A stretch of DNA of 64,000 nucleotides from Pedobacter chitinilyticus. Lineage in GTDB: Bacteria; Bacteroidota; Bacteroidia; Sphingobacteriales; Sphingobacteriaceae. A program made the translations under genes and the position numbers. The stretch covers positions 62,001 to 126,000 of the forward strand of contig NZ_QMHN01000003.1 of NCBI RefSeq assembly GCF_003313385.1, written 5' to 3'. The notes below the pieces were generated by a model, which was given only the letters and a program-made list of their open reading frames with translations, was not told the DNA's origin and made no database searches. Below are positions 43,314 to 52,242 of this stretch, in pieces (within the stretch, counting starts at the first letter, position 1; each line of letters opens with the position of its first letter).

Positions 43314-43403
43314 CGTCATTTCGACCGTAGTGGAGAAATCTTTGAACTTTGTATAGCAAAACCAAAGATTTCTCCATTCCACTGTATTCCAGTCGAAATG
43401 ACG
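43314..43403. repeat. R1 palindromic element with perfect 12-bp ends
   Basis: CGTCATTTCGAC at the left end and GTCGAAATGACG at the right end are perfect inverted repeats, with inner arms GGAGAAATCTTTG and CAAAGATTTCTCC. It lies between the convergent hisS and thioredoxin-like genes. A separate CCTCTC/GAGAGG hairpin precedes it at about 43264-43285. Confidence 0.75.
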
Positions 43404-43430
43404 GACTATTTAAGTCACTACAAATTCTAA

Positions 43431-44033
43431 TTAAAGCAACTGCTTCAACAATTCGTTTATTTCCTGTTGAGTAGCCGCGGTTTTATCCTTCGCATACCAA
43501 CCGTGAAGCTTCTCAGCCAATTCAGGCATTTCCACCCCTTCAGATTTCCATTGGGCCAACAAGCCTTGTAAAACCGCAGGACGAGGTCCCCACTTAGGCA
43601 ACAATAAATTCCCTGCCTCATCCAATATTAGCAAAACAGGAATCGCACGACCTCCATTGGTTAAATGCGCATCAATCAATGGAAGGTTTTTATCACGTAA
43701 AGTAAGTTTCAACTTGAATTGATCGGGAGCTTCCGAAACAATTTTGTTGATAACAGGCACAATTTGCGCTGCATCACCACACCAACCTTCGGTAATCACC
43801 AAAAAGTGATATTTCCCTTTGATCCCTTTTAAGGTTTCTAAAATTTCTTCGCTCAACACAGCGGTTTTATCAACCCTGTTCATGCGCTGCACATTCATTT
43901 TAGTGTAGTGCAACATCGCCTCCGAATCGTCTGGACCAGTAGTTTGTCCCTGAGCCAATAGCTCATCTACCAAATTTCTGTAGCTAGGGTAGTCTAGCGC
44001 TTCTTTATCAAAAATATTACTGTAATCAAGCAT
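43431..44033 (-). CDS. Thioredoxin-like protein
   Basis: A 200-aa cytoplasmic protein with a thioredoxin fold: ITEGWCGDAAQIVPVINKI (about 93-111) holds one cysteine where thioredoxins have CxxC, and GGRAIPVLLILDEAG supplies the cis-proline. This is the Thioredoxin_9-like family of Bacteroidota and Bacillota. With a single Cys it is unlikely to be a standard disulfide reductase. Confidence 0.8.
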   Translation of the reverse strand: MLDYSNIFDKEALDYPSYRNLVDELLAQGQTTGPDDSEAMLHYTKMNVQRMNRVDKTAVLSEEILETLKGIKGKYHFLVITEGWCGDAAQIVPVINKIVSEAPDQFKLKLTLRDKNLPLIDAHLTNGGRAIPVLLILDEAGNLLLPKWGPRPAVLQGLLAQWKSEGVEMPELAEKLHGWYAKDKTAATQQEINELLKQLL

Positions 44034-44130
44034 AAAAACGCTGTAATAAAATGGTTACGCCCTTTTTTTAAATCTTTTATTAACGAGATTTGTGCCCTTA
44101 TTTAACACACAACACCTCAACTGAATTTAA

Positions 44131-46629
44131 ATGGATAGGATTAAGCGCAAAGTTCTTTTATTAGCTGCTGTTATTTGTATTGCAACTGTAAAAATTTACG
44201 CACAATCGGGTAATACCGGAAAAATAAGTGGCAAGATTGTAGACGCACAAACCAACGAAACAATTCCCTACGCTTCGGCAATATTATTAGACAGAAAAAC
44301 AAAAGCAACCGTTAGAATTGTTCAATCTGACTTGGATGGAAATTTTGCCATTCCAAATTTAGCAGACGGAACTTACTCTTTTAAGGCTAGTTACGTAGGT
44401 TACCAAACCATGGTTAGAGATTCCATCTCTATTACTGGTGCGCTCAAAAGCATCAATTTGGGCACCATCAAAATGAAAACGGGCAAAGGAAACATCCTTA
44501 ACGAAGTAACCGTAACCGCACAAAAACCGACCATGCAATTGGGTATCGATAAGAAAGTTTTCTCGGTAGACCAAAGCGTAGTAAGCGAAGGTGGTTCTGC
44601 TACTGATGTATTGCAAAATGTACCTTCTGTACAAACCGATATGGATGGCGGCGTTTCTTTAAGAGGATCGGCAGCCAGGGTATTAATTGATGGTAAACAA
44701 TCATTAATTGGCGGTGGCGATGTAGCGCAGATTCTAGCCTCAATCCCTGCCAGTTCTATTGAAACCATCGAGGTCATTACCAATCCTTCTTCTAAATATG
44801 ATGCTGAAGGCCAAACAGGGATCATCAACATTGTTTTAAAGAAAAACAAGAAATTAGGTTTTAATGGAAACGTAGCCTTAACAGCTGGAAACAGGGATAA
44901 CTATAACGGTTCTACCAACCTATCTTTTCAAAATAAGAACATTAACCTTTACGCTAATTACAGCTACCGCTATGGTAACAGACCTGGTAATGGCTACAAC
45001 AACACGTTTTATCAAAGCGGCGTAAGAGGCGGTGGCTACATCAACCAAAGCAATAATTCTAACGAGTTGGAAAAGGGACACAATGTTAAATTGGGTATCG
45101 ACTACAACCTTACCGAAAAAAGCACCGTAAGTTTATCTGGAGGTTTCAACATCAGGAACAGCGATGAAATAGAAAATATTGGCTTCAGCGAGTACAATGG
45201 TGCGAACTCTCCTCTAAATTTATCTAACCGTGTAAATACCAGAGATCGTAAAGGAAACAACTACGATTTAAGTTTAGATTTTGTACAAAAATTCAAGAAA
45301 AAAGGATCGGAATTGACTTTTAACGCTAGTTATGCAACGGGTGATAATGATACTTACCAGTTTTTTGACACTTACAAGGTTTTTGAAAATGGTTCATCAA
45401 TTCCTACTGAATTTTTGCAACAACGTACTAATAGGCCAAGTGATAACAAAAATTATAACGTACAATTAGATTATACGTTACCGTTAACTGAAACTTCGCG
45501 TATAGAAGCTGGTTACAGAAGCCAGTTCCGAGTTTCAAATAGCAGAACCATTGCGGATTCATTGATCAATGGAGCCTATGAGTTTAGCCGTACCTTAAGT
45601 AACGACTTTAATAGCGATGACTACGTACATGCTGTGTATGTGAACTATCAAAATCAGATCAAGAACTTTGGCTACCAAGTGGGCTTAAGGGGAGAAGATG
45701 CAGCATTAGAAACAGAAATGGGCACATACGATGCAAGCAGAAACATTAGCTACACGCCAGGGAAAGTTGCCTACACCCGTTTGTATCCAAGTATTTTCTT
45801 GACACAAAAACTTAAAAACGAACAACAGCTTCAATTGAGCTATAGCCGTCGTGTTAACCGTCCGCGTGGTTGGGATACCAATCCATTTTTAGATGTTTCG
45901 GATCCGATAAACCACCGTATGGGTAATGTGAATTTAATGCCTGAAGACGTGCACGCTTTCGAATTTAGCTACAGCAGGTTCTTCAAAAAATTCTCATTAG
46001 TATCTTCGGCCTATTTCCGTCAAACCAATGATGTGATCCAACGTATCAGATACGACGATTACAATGGCGAACAAGGCGTTAGTTTAACCATTCCTCAAAA
46101 TCTTACCAGCGCAAAAAATAGCGGAGTAGAGTTAATTGGAAAGTTTGACGTTTCTAAAAAATGGAACTTCACCACCAACTTTAACTTATACTACAGAAAA
46201 ATTGAGGGCGTGGCTGCATTTGGAACAAAAGACGTTGATGGAATGAGCTATAATGCCAATATCACCAACAACATTACCTTGCCATACAACATTACGCTAC
46301 AATTAAGAGCAGATTACCGTTCTAACGAAGTGACCGCACAAGGAACCTTTAAAGCTATGTATGGCTTTGATGCAGGTGCCAAAATGGATTTGATGAACAA
46401 AAGAGCAAGCTTAAGCTTTAACATCAGAAACTTGTTCAACACCCGTAAATTCCAAATGGAGTTTGACAACACCAATGCATCAAACACAGGTTCTACCATT
46501 AATTTTAGTAGAGCAAGAGCTGGCAACATGGGCTCATTAACTTTCTCTTACCGTTTTGGCAAGACTGATTTTAGCCAAAAGAGAAAGAAAACACAAGAAG
46601 CTCCAAGATCAGACGAGGAAAGTTTCTAA
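44131..46629 (+). CDS. TonB-receptor-like outer-membrane beta-barrel protein
   Basis: An 832-aa outer-membrane protein with signal peptide (about 1-25), a carboxypeptidase regulatory-like domain (GKISGKIVDAQTNETIPYAS), a plug-like region (GGSATDVLQNVPSVQTDMDG, then VLIDGKQSLIGGG) and a long barrel (OMP_b-brl_3 type). The C-terminus has a charged tail (FSQKRKKTQEAPRSDEESF) after the last strand. It is a paralogue of the gene at 46817, with a terminator between them. Confidence 0.85.
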   Translation: MDRIKRKVLLLAAVICIATVKIYAQSGNTGKISGKIVDAQTNETIPYASAILLDRKTKATVRIVQSDLDGNFAIPNLADGTYSFKASYVGYQTMVRDSISITGALKSINLGTIKMKTGKGNILNEVTVTAQKPTMQLGIDKKVFSVDQSVVSEGGSATDVLQNVPSVQTDMDGGVSLRGSAARVLIDGKQSLIGGGDVAQILASIPASSIETIEVITNPSSKYDAEGQTGIINIVLKKNKKLGFNGNVALTAGNRDNYNGSTNLSFQNKNINLYANYSYRYGNRPGNGYNNTFYQSGVRGGGYINQSNNSNELEKGHNVKLGIDYNLTEKSTVSLSGGFNIRNSDEIENIGFSEYNGANSPLNLSNRVNTRDRKGNNYDLSLDFVQKFKKKGSELTFNASYATGDNDTYQFFDTYKVFENGSSIPTEFLQQRTNRPSDNKNYNVQLDYTLPLTETSRIEAGYRSQFRVSNSRTIADSLINGAYEFSRTLSNDFNSDDYVHAVYVNYQNQIKNFGYQVGLRGEDAALETEMGTYDASRNISYTPGKVAYTRLYPSIFLTQKLKNEQQLQLSYSRRVNRPRGWDTNPFLDVSDPINHRMGNVNLMPEDVHAFEFSYSRFFKKFSLVSSAYFRQTNDVIQRIRYDDYNGEQGVSLTIPQNLTSAKNSGVELIGKFDVSKKWNFTTNFNLYYRKIEGVAAFGTKDVDGMSYNANITNNITLPYNITLQLRADYRSNEVTAQGTFKAMYGFDAGAKMDLMNKRASLSFNIRNLFNTRKFQMEFDNTNASNTGSTINFSRARAGNMGSLTFSYRFGKTDFSQKRKKTQEAPRSDEESF

Positions 46630-46675
46630 GCGCATTCCGCAAGCGTTTTTAACATAATTTAAAAAAATAAAAAAA

Positions 46676-46709
46676 GCCCTTAAGAAAATTAAACCTTAAG
46701 GGCTTTTTT
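46676..46709 (+). terminator. Terminator between the two receptor paralogues
   Basis: GCCCTTAAG (46676-46684) pairs with CTTAAGGGC (46695-46703), flanked by an A-run and a T-run, with a 10-base loop. Bidirectional in form. Confidence 0.85.
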
Positions 46710-46816
46710 GCATCCAAATAGGTCAACAAACTATCTTTTTGAAACAAGCTGCCTTATCGAATTGAAATTTAGAGAGTTTCTTAATATATTAGTATTGATT
46801 TAGACCTAAACCAACG

Positions 46817-49264
46817 TTGAAGAATTTACTTGCCCTAATCTTTTTTATTTTATTTACCATTCCCCTTCTAGCGAACGCACAAACAACCGAAAAAGGCATT
46901 ATTAGAGGTAAAGTTATCGAGGAAGTTGGCGCATTGCCGATTCCTTTCGCCGTTGTTTCCATTTTTGAAAGCGGTGTAGAGCAACCAATGGTTACTTTTC
47001 AGACCGATGAAAATGGCTTCTTCAAATTCAACAATATCAAATTTGGCACTTATAAAGTTAAAGTAAGCTATGTAGGCTTTGGGCCTTTGTTTGTTAACGA
47101 AGTAATCGTTAATGAAAAAGAGTCCGACAAAAACCTAGGCACTTTAAAATTGGCTGCCGAACAAAATAACCTCAATGAGGTGGTAATTACGGCCGAAAAA
47201 CCTGTGATTGAAGTAGGCGCTGATGTCATTACGTACAATGTAAGTTCAAGTATTTTGGCAGAGGGCAGTACAGCGACAGACCTCCTTAAAAACGTGCCCA
47301 TGGTAGAGGTTGACATTGATGGCAACACCACCATTTCGGGCAAAAGAAGTACCAGGGTTTTCATTGATGGCAAACCTTCCGATTACATGACCTCCAATAT
47401 CGCCGATCTGTTAAACGTTCTTCCCTCTGATGCTATTGAAAAAATCGAAGTGATGACCAATCCACCCGCCAAATATTCGGCCGATGGCGAAGGGATCATT
47501 AACATCGTGATGAAAAAAGGCTTTAAAGTGGGATTCAATGGTAACATTGGTCTTTCGGCAGGTACGCAGGGGAACAATAACGCAAATGCAAATGCTTCCT
47601 ATAAAGGCGAAAAATACAGCATTACTGGCGGCGGGGCTTATAGGATGGGTATCGGCAAAAGCACTAGCGAAAGCTACAGAACCAATTTTTTCACAGACAG
47701 AGATCCAGCAATTTATCAAAATCCAGACACCACCTTTTATTACAACCAATTCAACAACGCCCGCAACGAAAACAATGGCGGAAACTTTAGGGTTGCTTTA
47801 GATTGGGACATTAACAAAAAGCAGAACCTACGGGTAAACACGAGCTACAATGTAAACAGAAGCGATAGCTGGTCGGGCAATGATTTTTATTATATCGACC
47901 AACAGGAAATTACCAAACGTCTCCGCAACCAGATCAACTTAGGGGATGCGAGCAGTAATAACTTTGTGTTCAATACCGATTACAGCCTAGCGACTGACAC
48001 CTCTGGCGGCAAGCTAACTGCTGGCTTTACCGTAAACACGAATAGCAGTAACTCTACCAGAAGTTTTGAACGGAGCTATGCTTTTCCAAATAATTTAAAC
48101 CCCAGCTTACAACAAAACGACAATGAAATAGGAAACAGGGGGATTAACGTTAACCTGGATTATGACAAGCCTGTTTTTAATAAAAGAGACCGATTGGAAT
48201 TTGGAGTGGCTTACAACTATCGCAAAAACCAAAATGATTTATTGGTAGATAATTTCAACTACAAAACACAACAGTTTGTCACCAATGATAAGCTAAGTAA
48301 TGAGTTCTTTTACAACGAAAATATCTTGGCAGGATATCTTTCCTATAACTACCGAAATAAGGGTTGGTCGGCAAAGGCGGCACTAAGAAGCGAATACACG
48401 AACGTTAATTTCGACCTTTCAACAGGCGAAGTGTACAATGTGAGCCCCTACTTTAGCTTCTTCCCATCGTTGTCTTTAAATCGATTTTTCAGAAAGAGAT
48501 ACAACATTGGTGCTACCTACAGCGTGAGGATTAATCGCCCTAGAGAAAACACCCTGAATCCGCAGGTAAACAATGCCGATACGTTGAATATCTCTTACGG
48601 TAATCCAGATCTTTCACCTTCTTATACCCACCAATTTGACGTTAGTTTTGGCGCTTTTGGCAAGCAGTGGTCGTTCACCCCTCGCATTTCATATTCGAGA
48701 GCAAGCGGCGTAATTGAACGTTACCGCTTTGTGAACGACAACGGTATTTCAGAAAGCACTTTCAATAATGTGGGCACCAATTACTCATTGGCTTTCATGC
48801 TTATTGGAAATTATAGGCCAACCAAGAAAATTTCGGCCAATGGAAACTTTAGTATCATCCAAAGCAACTATACGTCGAGCTTAAACAGTGCTTTAAACAG
48901 AGGAGGAATCAGTATCCGATCAAGAGCTGGCATTTCAATGCAACTACCTTACAAAACCGCTTTTGAAGCTAATTTGAACTACAATAACAACGTAAGTGCT
49001 ATTGGTCGAAATAGCGCCTCTATTAACACCAGTTTTGGCGCCAGGAAAACTTTTTTAAAGAACACCCTCACGGCTCGCATCAGTGCCAACGACCCTTTCC
49101 GAGCGAGAAGAAATGCTACTTTTAACGAAGGCCTAAACTTCTTCTCCAACACCTACGGCGTGAGCAACACCAATAATTTTGTGTTCAACATCAACTATCG
49201 TTTTACGAAAGTGAAAACCAACAAGGTAAACGTTCCACCACCACCAACCACATCGCAACAATAG
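46817..49264 (+). CDS. TonB-receptor-like outer-membrane beta-barrel protein, second paralogue
   Basis: An 815-aa protein with the same design as the 44131 gene: signal peptide (KNLLALIFFILFTIPLLANA), regulatory-like domain (IRGKVIEEVGALPIPFAVVS), plug-like region (GSTATDLLKNVPMVEVDIDG, VFIDGKPSDY) and barrel, ending in a Pro-rich tail (VPPPPTTSQQ). Translation apparently starts at TTG 46817: a stop codon lies just upstream in frame and the signal peptide begins right at this TTG. The pair probably arose by tandem duplication. Confidence 0.85.
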   Translation: MKNLLALIFFILFTIPLLANAQTTEKGIIRGKVIEEVGALPIPFAVVSIFESGVEQPMVTFQTDENGFFKFNNIKFGTYKVKVSYVGFGPLFVNEVIVNEKESDKNLGTLKLAAEQNNLNEVVITAEKPVIEVGADVITYNVSSSILAEGSTATDLLKNVPMVEVDIDGNTTISGKRSTRVFIDGKPSDYMTSNIADLLNVLPSDAIEKIEVMTNPPAKYSADGEGIINIVMKKGFKVGFNGNIGLSAGTQGNNNANANASYKGEKYSITGGGAYRMGIGKSTSESYRTNFFTDRDPAIYQNPDTTFYYNQFNNARNENNGGNFRVALDWDINKKQNLRVNTSYNVNRSDSWSGNDFYYIDQQEITKRLRNQINLGDASSNNFVFNTDYSLATDTSGGKLTAGFTVNTNSSNSTRSFERSYAFPNNLNPSLQQNDNEIGNRGINVNLDYDKPVFNKRDRLEFGVAYNYRKNQNDLLVDNFNYKTQQFVTNDKLSNEFFYNENILAGYLSYNYRNKGWSAKAALRSEYTNVNFDLSTGEVYNVSPYFSFFPSLSLNRFFRKRYNIGATYSVRINRPRENTLNPQVNNADTLNISYGNPDLSPSYTHQFDVSFGAFGKQWSFTPRISYSRASGVIERYRFVNDNGISESTFNNVGTNYSLAFMLIGNYRPTKKISANGNFSIIQSNYTSSLNSALNRGGISIRSRAGISMQLPYKTAFEANLNYNNNVSAIGRNSASINTSFGARKTFLKNTLTARISANDPFRARRNATFNEGLNFFSNTYGVSNTNNFVFNINYRFTKVKTNKVNVPPPPTTSQQ

Positions 49265-49300
49265 AATTAGGGTAGAGTTAGCGATAAACTCATTATTTGT

Positions 49301-49308
49301 TAGTTTTG
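49301..49308 (+). promoter_or_regulatory. Probable -7 box of the Nudix-GH16-PlsC operon
   Basis: TAGTTTTG, 33 bases before the Nudix ATG. No strong upstream TTTG at the expected spacing. Confidence 0.45.
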
Positions 49309-49341
49309 CCTTTATTTAATATATCCATTAACTAACTTCTA

Positions 49342-49893
49342 ATGAACGATAACCCTTGGAAAACCCTTAGCAGCGAAGAGAAATACAATAACAAGTGGAT
49401 TACCGTTACCGAACATCAGGTGATTAATCCCTCGGGTGGCAAGGGAATTTATGGCGAAGTACATTTTAAAAACCTTGCGATAGGTGTGTTGCCACTAGAT
49501 GACGAGCACAATACTTGGCTGGTTGGGCAATATCGCTACCCATTAAAAGCCTATAGCTGGGAAATTCCAGAAGGTGGCGGTCCGCTAGGTTCTGATCCAG
49601 AACTAAGCGCTAAAAGAGAACTGGCAGAAGAAACGGGTTTGGTTGCTTCGAAACTTACAGAGATACAACGCATACACCTTTCCAATTCGGTAAGCGATGA
49701 ACTGGCAATTATCTACTTGGCCCAAGATTTACAGTTGGGAGAAGCAGCACCCGAAGAAACAGAAGACCTTCAGTTGATTAAGGTGCCTTTTACAAAAGCG
49801 TTTGAAATGGTGATGAATGGAGAAATTACCGATAGCATGAGTGTGGCCGCGATCCTTAAGGTGCACTTGATGATACAGAAAGGAGCGATCTAA
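49342..49893 (+). CDS. Nudix hydrolase, ADP-ribose pyrophosphatase-like
   Basis: A 183-aa protein. The Nudix box reads as G-x5-S-x7-RELAEETGL (about 75-98), so the first conserved Glu of G-x5-E is replaced by Ser while the catalytic REL-x-EE is intact. WEIPEGGG before it and the length fit ADP-ribose pyrophosphatases. It is followed after 2 bases by a GH16 gene and then PlsC. Confidence 0.88.
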   Translation: MNDNPWKTLSSEEKYNNKWITVTEHQVINPSGGKGIYGEVHFKNLAIGVLPLDDEHNTWLVGQYRYPLKAYSWEIPEGGGPLGSDPELSAKRELAEETGLVASKLTEIQRIHLSNSVSDELAIIYLAQDLQLGEAAPEETEDLQLIKVPFTKAFEMVMNGEITDSMSVAAILKVHLMIQKGAI

Positions 49894-49895
49894 AC

Positions 49896-50600
49896 ATGCG
49901 TTTTAGCTATTTTCTCCTATTTATTGTTTTATTCCTAGGCTGCGCTACTTCACAAAAATTGCAGCAGAAAAGCGAACTAACAACAAGTTTTGACTACCGT
50001 TATGATGTGGATTGGTATGCCGAAAACCATACCTTTGAAAATAATCTTGCTCATTTTTCAGACAACAATGCCCACGTGGAAAGTGGAAATCTCGTATTAG
50101 AACTCAATCGCAATAAACACCAAGGGAAAGATTATACTGGTGCCGAACTGCGTAGCAAAAAAATGTTTTTATACGGTCGCTTTGAAGCTCGTTTAAAAGC
50201 TTCGGATGCCTTGGGCTGTATTACCGCTTTTTTCCTTTATCGCCCTAATGCTGCTCAAAACACCGAAATTGACTTTGAAATTAGCGGCAAATATCCAAAG
50301 GTAATTACGCTGAACCATTGGGTAGATAAACGCTCACATGATAAGGATATTCCGTTAAGCTTTGATAGTACGAAAGATTTCCACTCTTACGTCATCCATT
50401 GGAAACCCAACCTCATTGAATGGGAAGTGGATGGCCAAATTATCCATCGCACCACCGACGCGGTACCCAACAAAGCCATGCAAGTAGTTTTTAATTTATG
50501 GGCAACCAAATCAATCAAATGGGCAGGTAGTATAAAAGACGCAAAACTTCCTACCTTTGCAAAAATTGATTCGTTTAAGTACACACCTTATAAAAGATAA
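49896..50600 (+). CDS. GH16-family glycoside hydrolase lipoprotein
   Basis: A 234-aa protein with a lipoprotein signal (LFIVLFLGCATS, Cys near residue 16). The catalytic GH16 motif ExDxE is seen as TEIDFEISG near residue 123, with GAELRSKKMFLYGRFEARLK and WEVDGQIIHR as supporting strands. Family members cleave beta-1,3/1,4-glucans, agar or related polymers; the substrate here cannot be told. It is in an operon with Nudix and PlsC, a mixed set without an obvious common pathway. Confidence 0.88.
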   Translation: MRFSYFLLFIVLFLGCATSQKLQQKSELTTSFDYRYDVDWYAENHTFENNLAHFSDNNAHVESGNLVLELNRNKHQGKDYTGAELRSKKMFLYGRFEARLKASDALGCITAFFLYRPNAAQNTEIDFEISGKYPKVITLNHWVDKRSHDKDIPLSFDSTKDFHSYVIHWKPNLIEWEVDGQIIHRTTDAVPNKAMQVVFNLWATKSIKWAGSIKDAKLPTFAKIDSFKYTPYKR

Positions 50601-50603
50601 TTA

Positions 50604-51341
50604 ATGAAGAAGCTTTTGGGCTACCTCCTAACGCCAATATTCTATTTTACCTTTGGATTGTTTTTGGGCATTTTTCATCCTATACAATGGATTTGTTATA
50701 AAATATTTGGCTACTCGGCGCATAAATGGTCGGTAGATGTGTTGAACTTTTTCTTGACCTACTCCCAATTAACCTTACTAAATGGTGTTAGTTTCAGAAA
50801 CGATTTTAAATTGCCAAAAGACAGACCGATTATTTTTGTGGCCAATCACCAAAGCATGTACGACATCCCGAGCTTGATTTGGTTCTTGCGTAAACACCAT
50901 CCTAAATTCATTTCTAAAATTGAATTGACCAAAGGCATTCCATCTATTTCCTTTAACCTAAAATATGGCGGTGGGGCCAATATCAACAGAAAAGACAGCA
51001 AGCAGGCCATTGGCGAAATTATAAAGCTAGGCAGGCGCATGAACGAGAAAAACTGGAGCACCGTAATTTTTGCGGAAGGAACAAGAGCTAAGGATGGTCA
51101 GTTGAAACCTTTTCAAGTAGGTGGCATTGCTACTTTACTTAAAAATGTTCCAAACGCACTCATTGTTCCAGTAGCGATAGAAAACTCTTGGAAGGTGGTT
51201 AAATATGGCTCGTATCCGTTGGGTACTTTACTTCCACTAAAGTGGACTGTTTTGGCACCTATTGAACGCGAAGACAAAGCACCTGAAGATTTAGTGTTGC
51301 AAGCGGAAAATGCTATTAAACAGTATATCGGACAGGCTTAG
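50604..51341 (+). CDS. plsC: 1-acyl-sn-glycerol-3-phosphate acyltransferase
   Basis: A 245-aa membrane acyltransferase of phospholipid synthesis. It has an N-terminal hydrophobic segment, the acyltransferase motif ANHQSMYDIP (NHx4D, near residue 92), GGGANINRKDSKQ and FAEGTRAKDGQLKPF. The gene starts 3 bases after the GH16 stop and ends the operon. Confidence 0.92.
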   Translation: MKKLLGYLLTPIFYFTFGLFLGIFHPIQWICYKIFGYSAHKWSVDVLNFFLTYSQLTLLNGVSFRNDFKLPKDRPIIFVANHQSMYDIPSLIWFLRKHHPKFISKIELTKGIPSISFNLKYGGGANINRKDSKQAIGEIIKLGRRMNEKNWSTVIFAEGTRAKDGQLKPFQVGGIATLLKNVPNALIVPVAIENSWKVVKYGSYPLGTLLPLKWTVLAPIEREDKAPEDLVLQAENAIKQYIGQA

Positions 51342-51465
51342 GCTATTTACCGCTTGAGTTCTTAGCGTAACTCTTCTCCTTCTTCATGGTTTTTATAATA
51401 AGCGTAAAGGATAAAGAAGTATTCGCAAAGGACGTGATGGCTTATGATAAATACAAAGGCCCTTG

Positions 51466-51494
51466 TGAGATTCTTCGTTGCGCTCTGAATGACA
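51466..51494. repeat. R1 half element
   Basis: TGAGATTCTTCGTTGCGCTC followed by TGAATGACA is the reverse complement of the left part of the R1 element at 22120. It lies between convergent plsC and the LytTR regulator. A stretch just upstream (about 51359-51440, TTCTTAGCGTAACTC) resembles another scattered repeat near 22340. Confidence 0.5.
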
Positions 51495-51501
51495 AAAACC
51501 T

Positions 51502-52242
51502 TTAAACGTTCTTGGTATCAATCAGTTTGAAGAACGCATCCCTGTAGGTATCTCCTACTGGAATTGTTTTCCCAGCAATAGCGATACGGCTACGTTCGAT
51601 GCTTTCAATTTTATCTACTGCAATGATGTAAGACTTATGCACCCTGATGAAATCCTTTTTAGGTAAAGTTTCTTCCATTTTCTTCATGTTTTGCAGCGTA
51701 ATGACACGCTCATTTTTAGTGAAAATAGAAATATAGTCTTTCAATCCTTCAATGTAAAGGATGTCATCAAGCTCAATTTTTTGAATTTTATGCTCTGTCT
51801 TAACGAAGATGAAATCTTGTATGGATGGTGTTGCCACTGGAGTTGCTACTGGCTCAGGAGCTACTGGAGTTGGCGAATCCTGCTTCTGACGTTGGTTACG
51901 TACCTTTTCAACGGCTTTGTAAAACCGATCAAATGCAATGGGTTTCAACAAATAATCCGACACATTTAAATCATAACTCTCCAGTGCGTATTGCGAGTAG
52001 GCGGTAGTAAGAATATAACTGGCCTTGTTTCCTGCGATTTTAAGAAACTGTATTCCCGTCAGTTCTGGCATTTGAATATCCAAAAAAACCAGATCGATAT
52101 TGCCTTCTTGCACAATCTGCATGGCTTCAATAGCACTTTCGGTACGTTTTACCAACTCTAAAAAGGGTACTTTGGCCACGTAATCAGCAATAATATCCAG
52201 CGCTAGTGGCTCGTCATCAACGGCAATACATTTTAAAATCAT
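51502..52242 (-). CDS. LytTR-family response regulator
   Basis: A 246-aa regulator with a receiver domain (DDEPLALDIIADYV at the N-terminus, phospho-acceptor Asp in VFLDIQMPELTGIQFL near 55, SDYLLKPIAFDRF) and a C-terminal LytTR DNA-binding domain (about 145-240, FVKTEHKIQKIELDDILYIE). A Pro/Val-rich linker lies between. The start overlaps the kinase gene stop by 4 bases (52239-52242). Confidence 0.93.
   Translation of the reverse strand: MILKCIAVDDEPLALDIIADYVAKVPFLELVKRTESAIEAMQIVQEGNIDLVFLDIQMPELTGIQFLKIAGNKASYILTTAYSQYALESYDLNVSDYLLKPIAFDRFYKAVEKVRNQRQKQDSPTPVAPEPVATPVATPSIQDFIFVKTEHKIQKIELDDILYIEGLKDYISIFTKNERVITLQNMKKMEETLPKKDFIRVHKSYIIAVDKIESIERSRIAIAGKTIPVGDTYRDAFFKLIDTKNV

Noticed and set aside
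43314-43403. Insertion sequence remnant
   Set aside because: Perfect inverted ends are present but there is no transposase fragment; it fits better as a member of the short R1 family.
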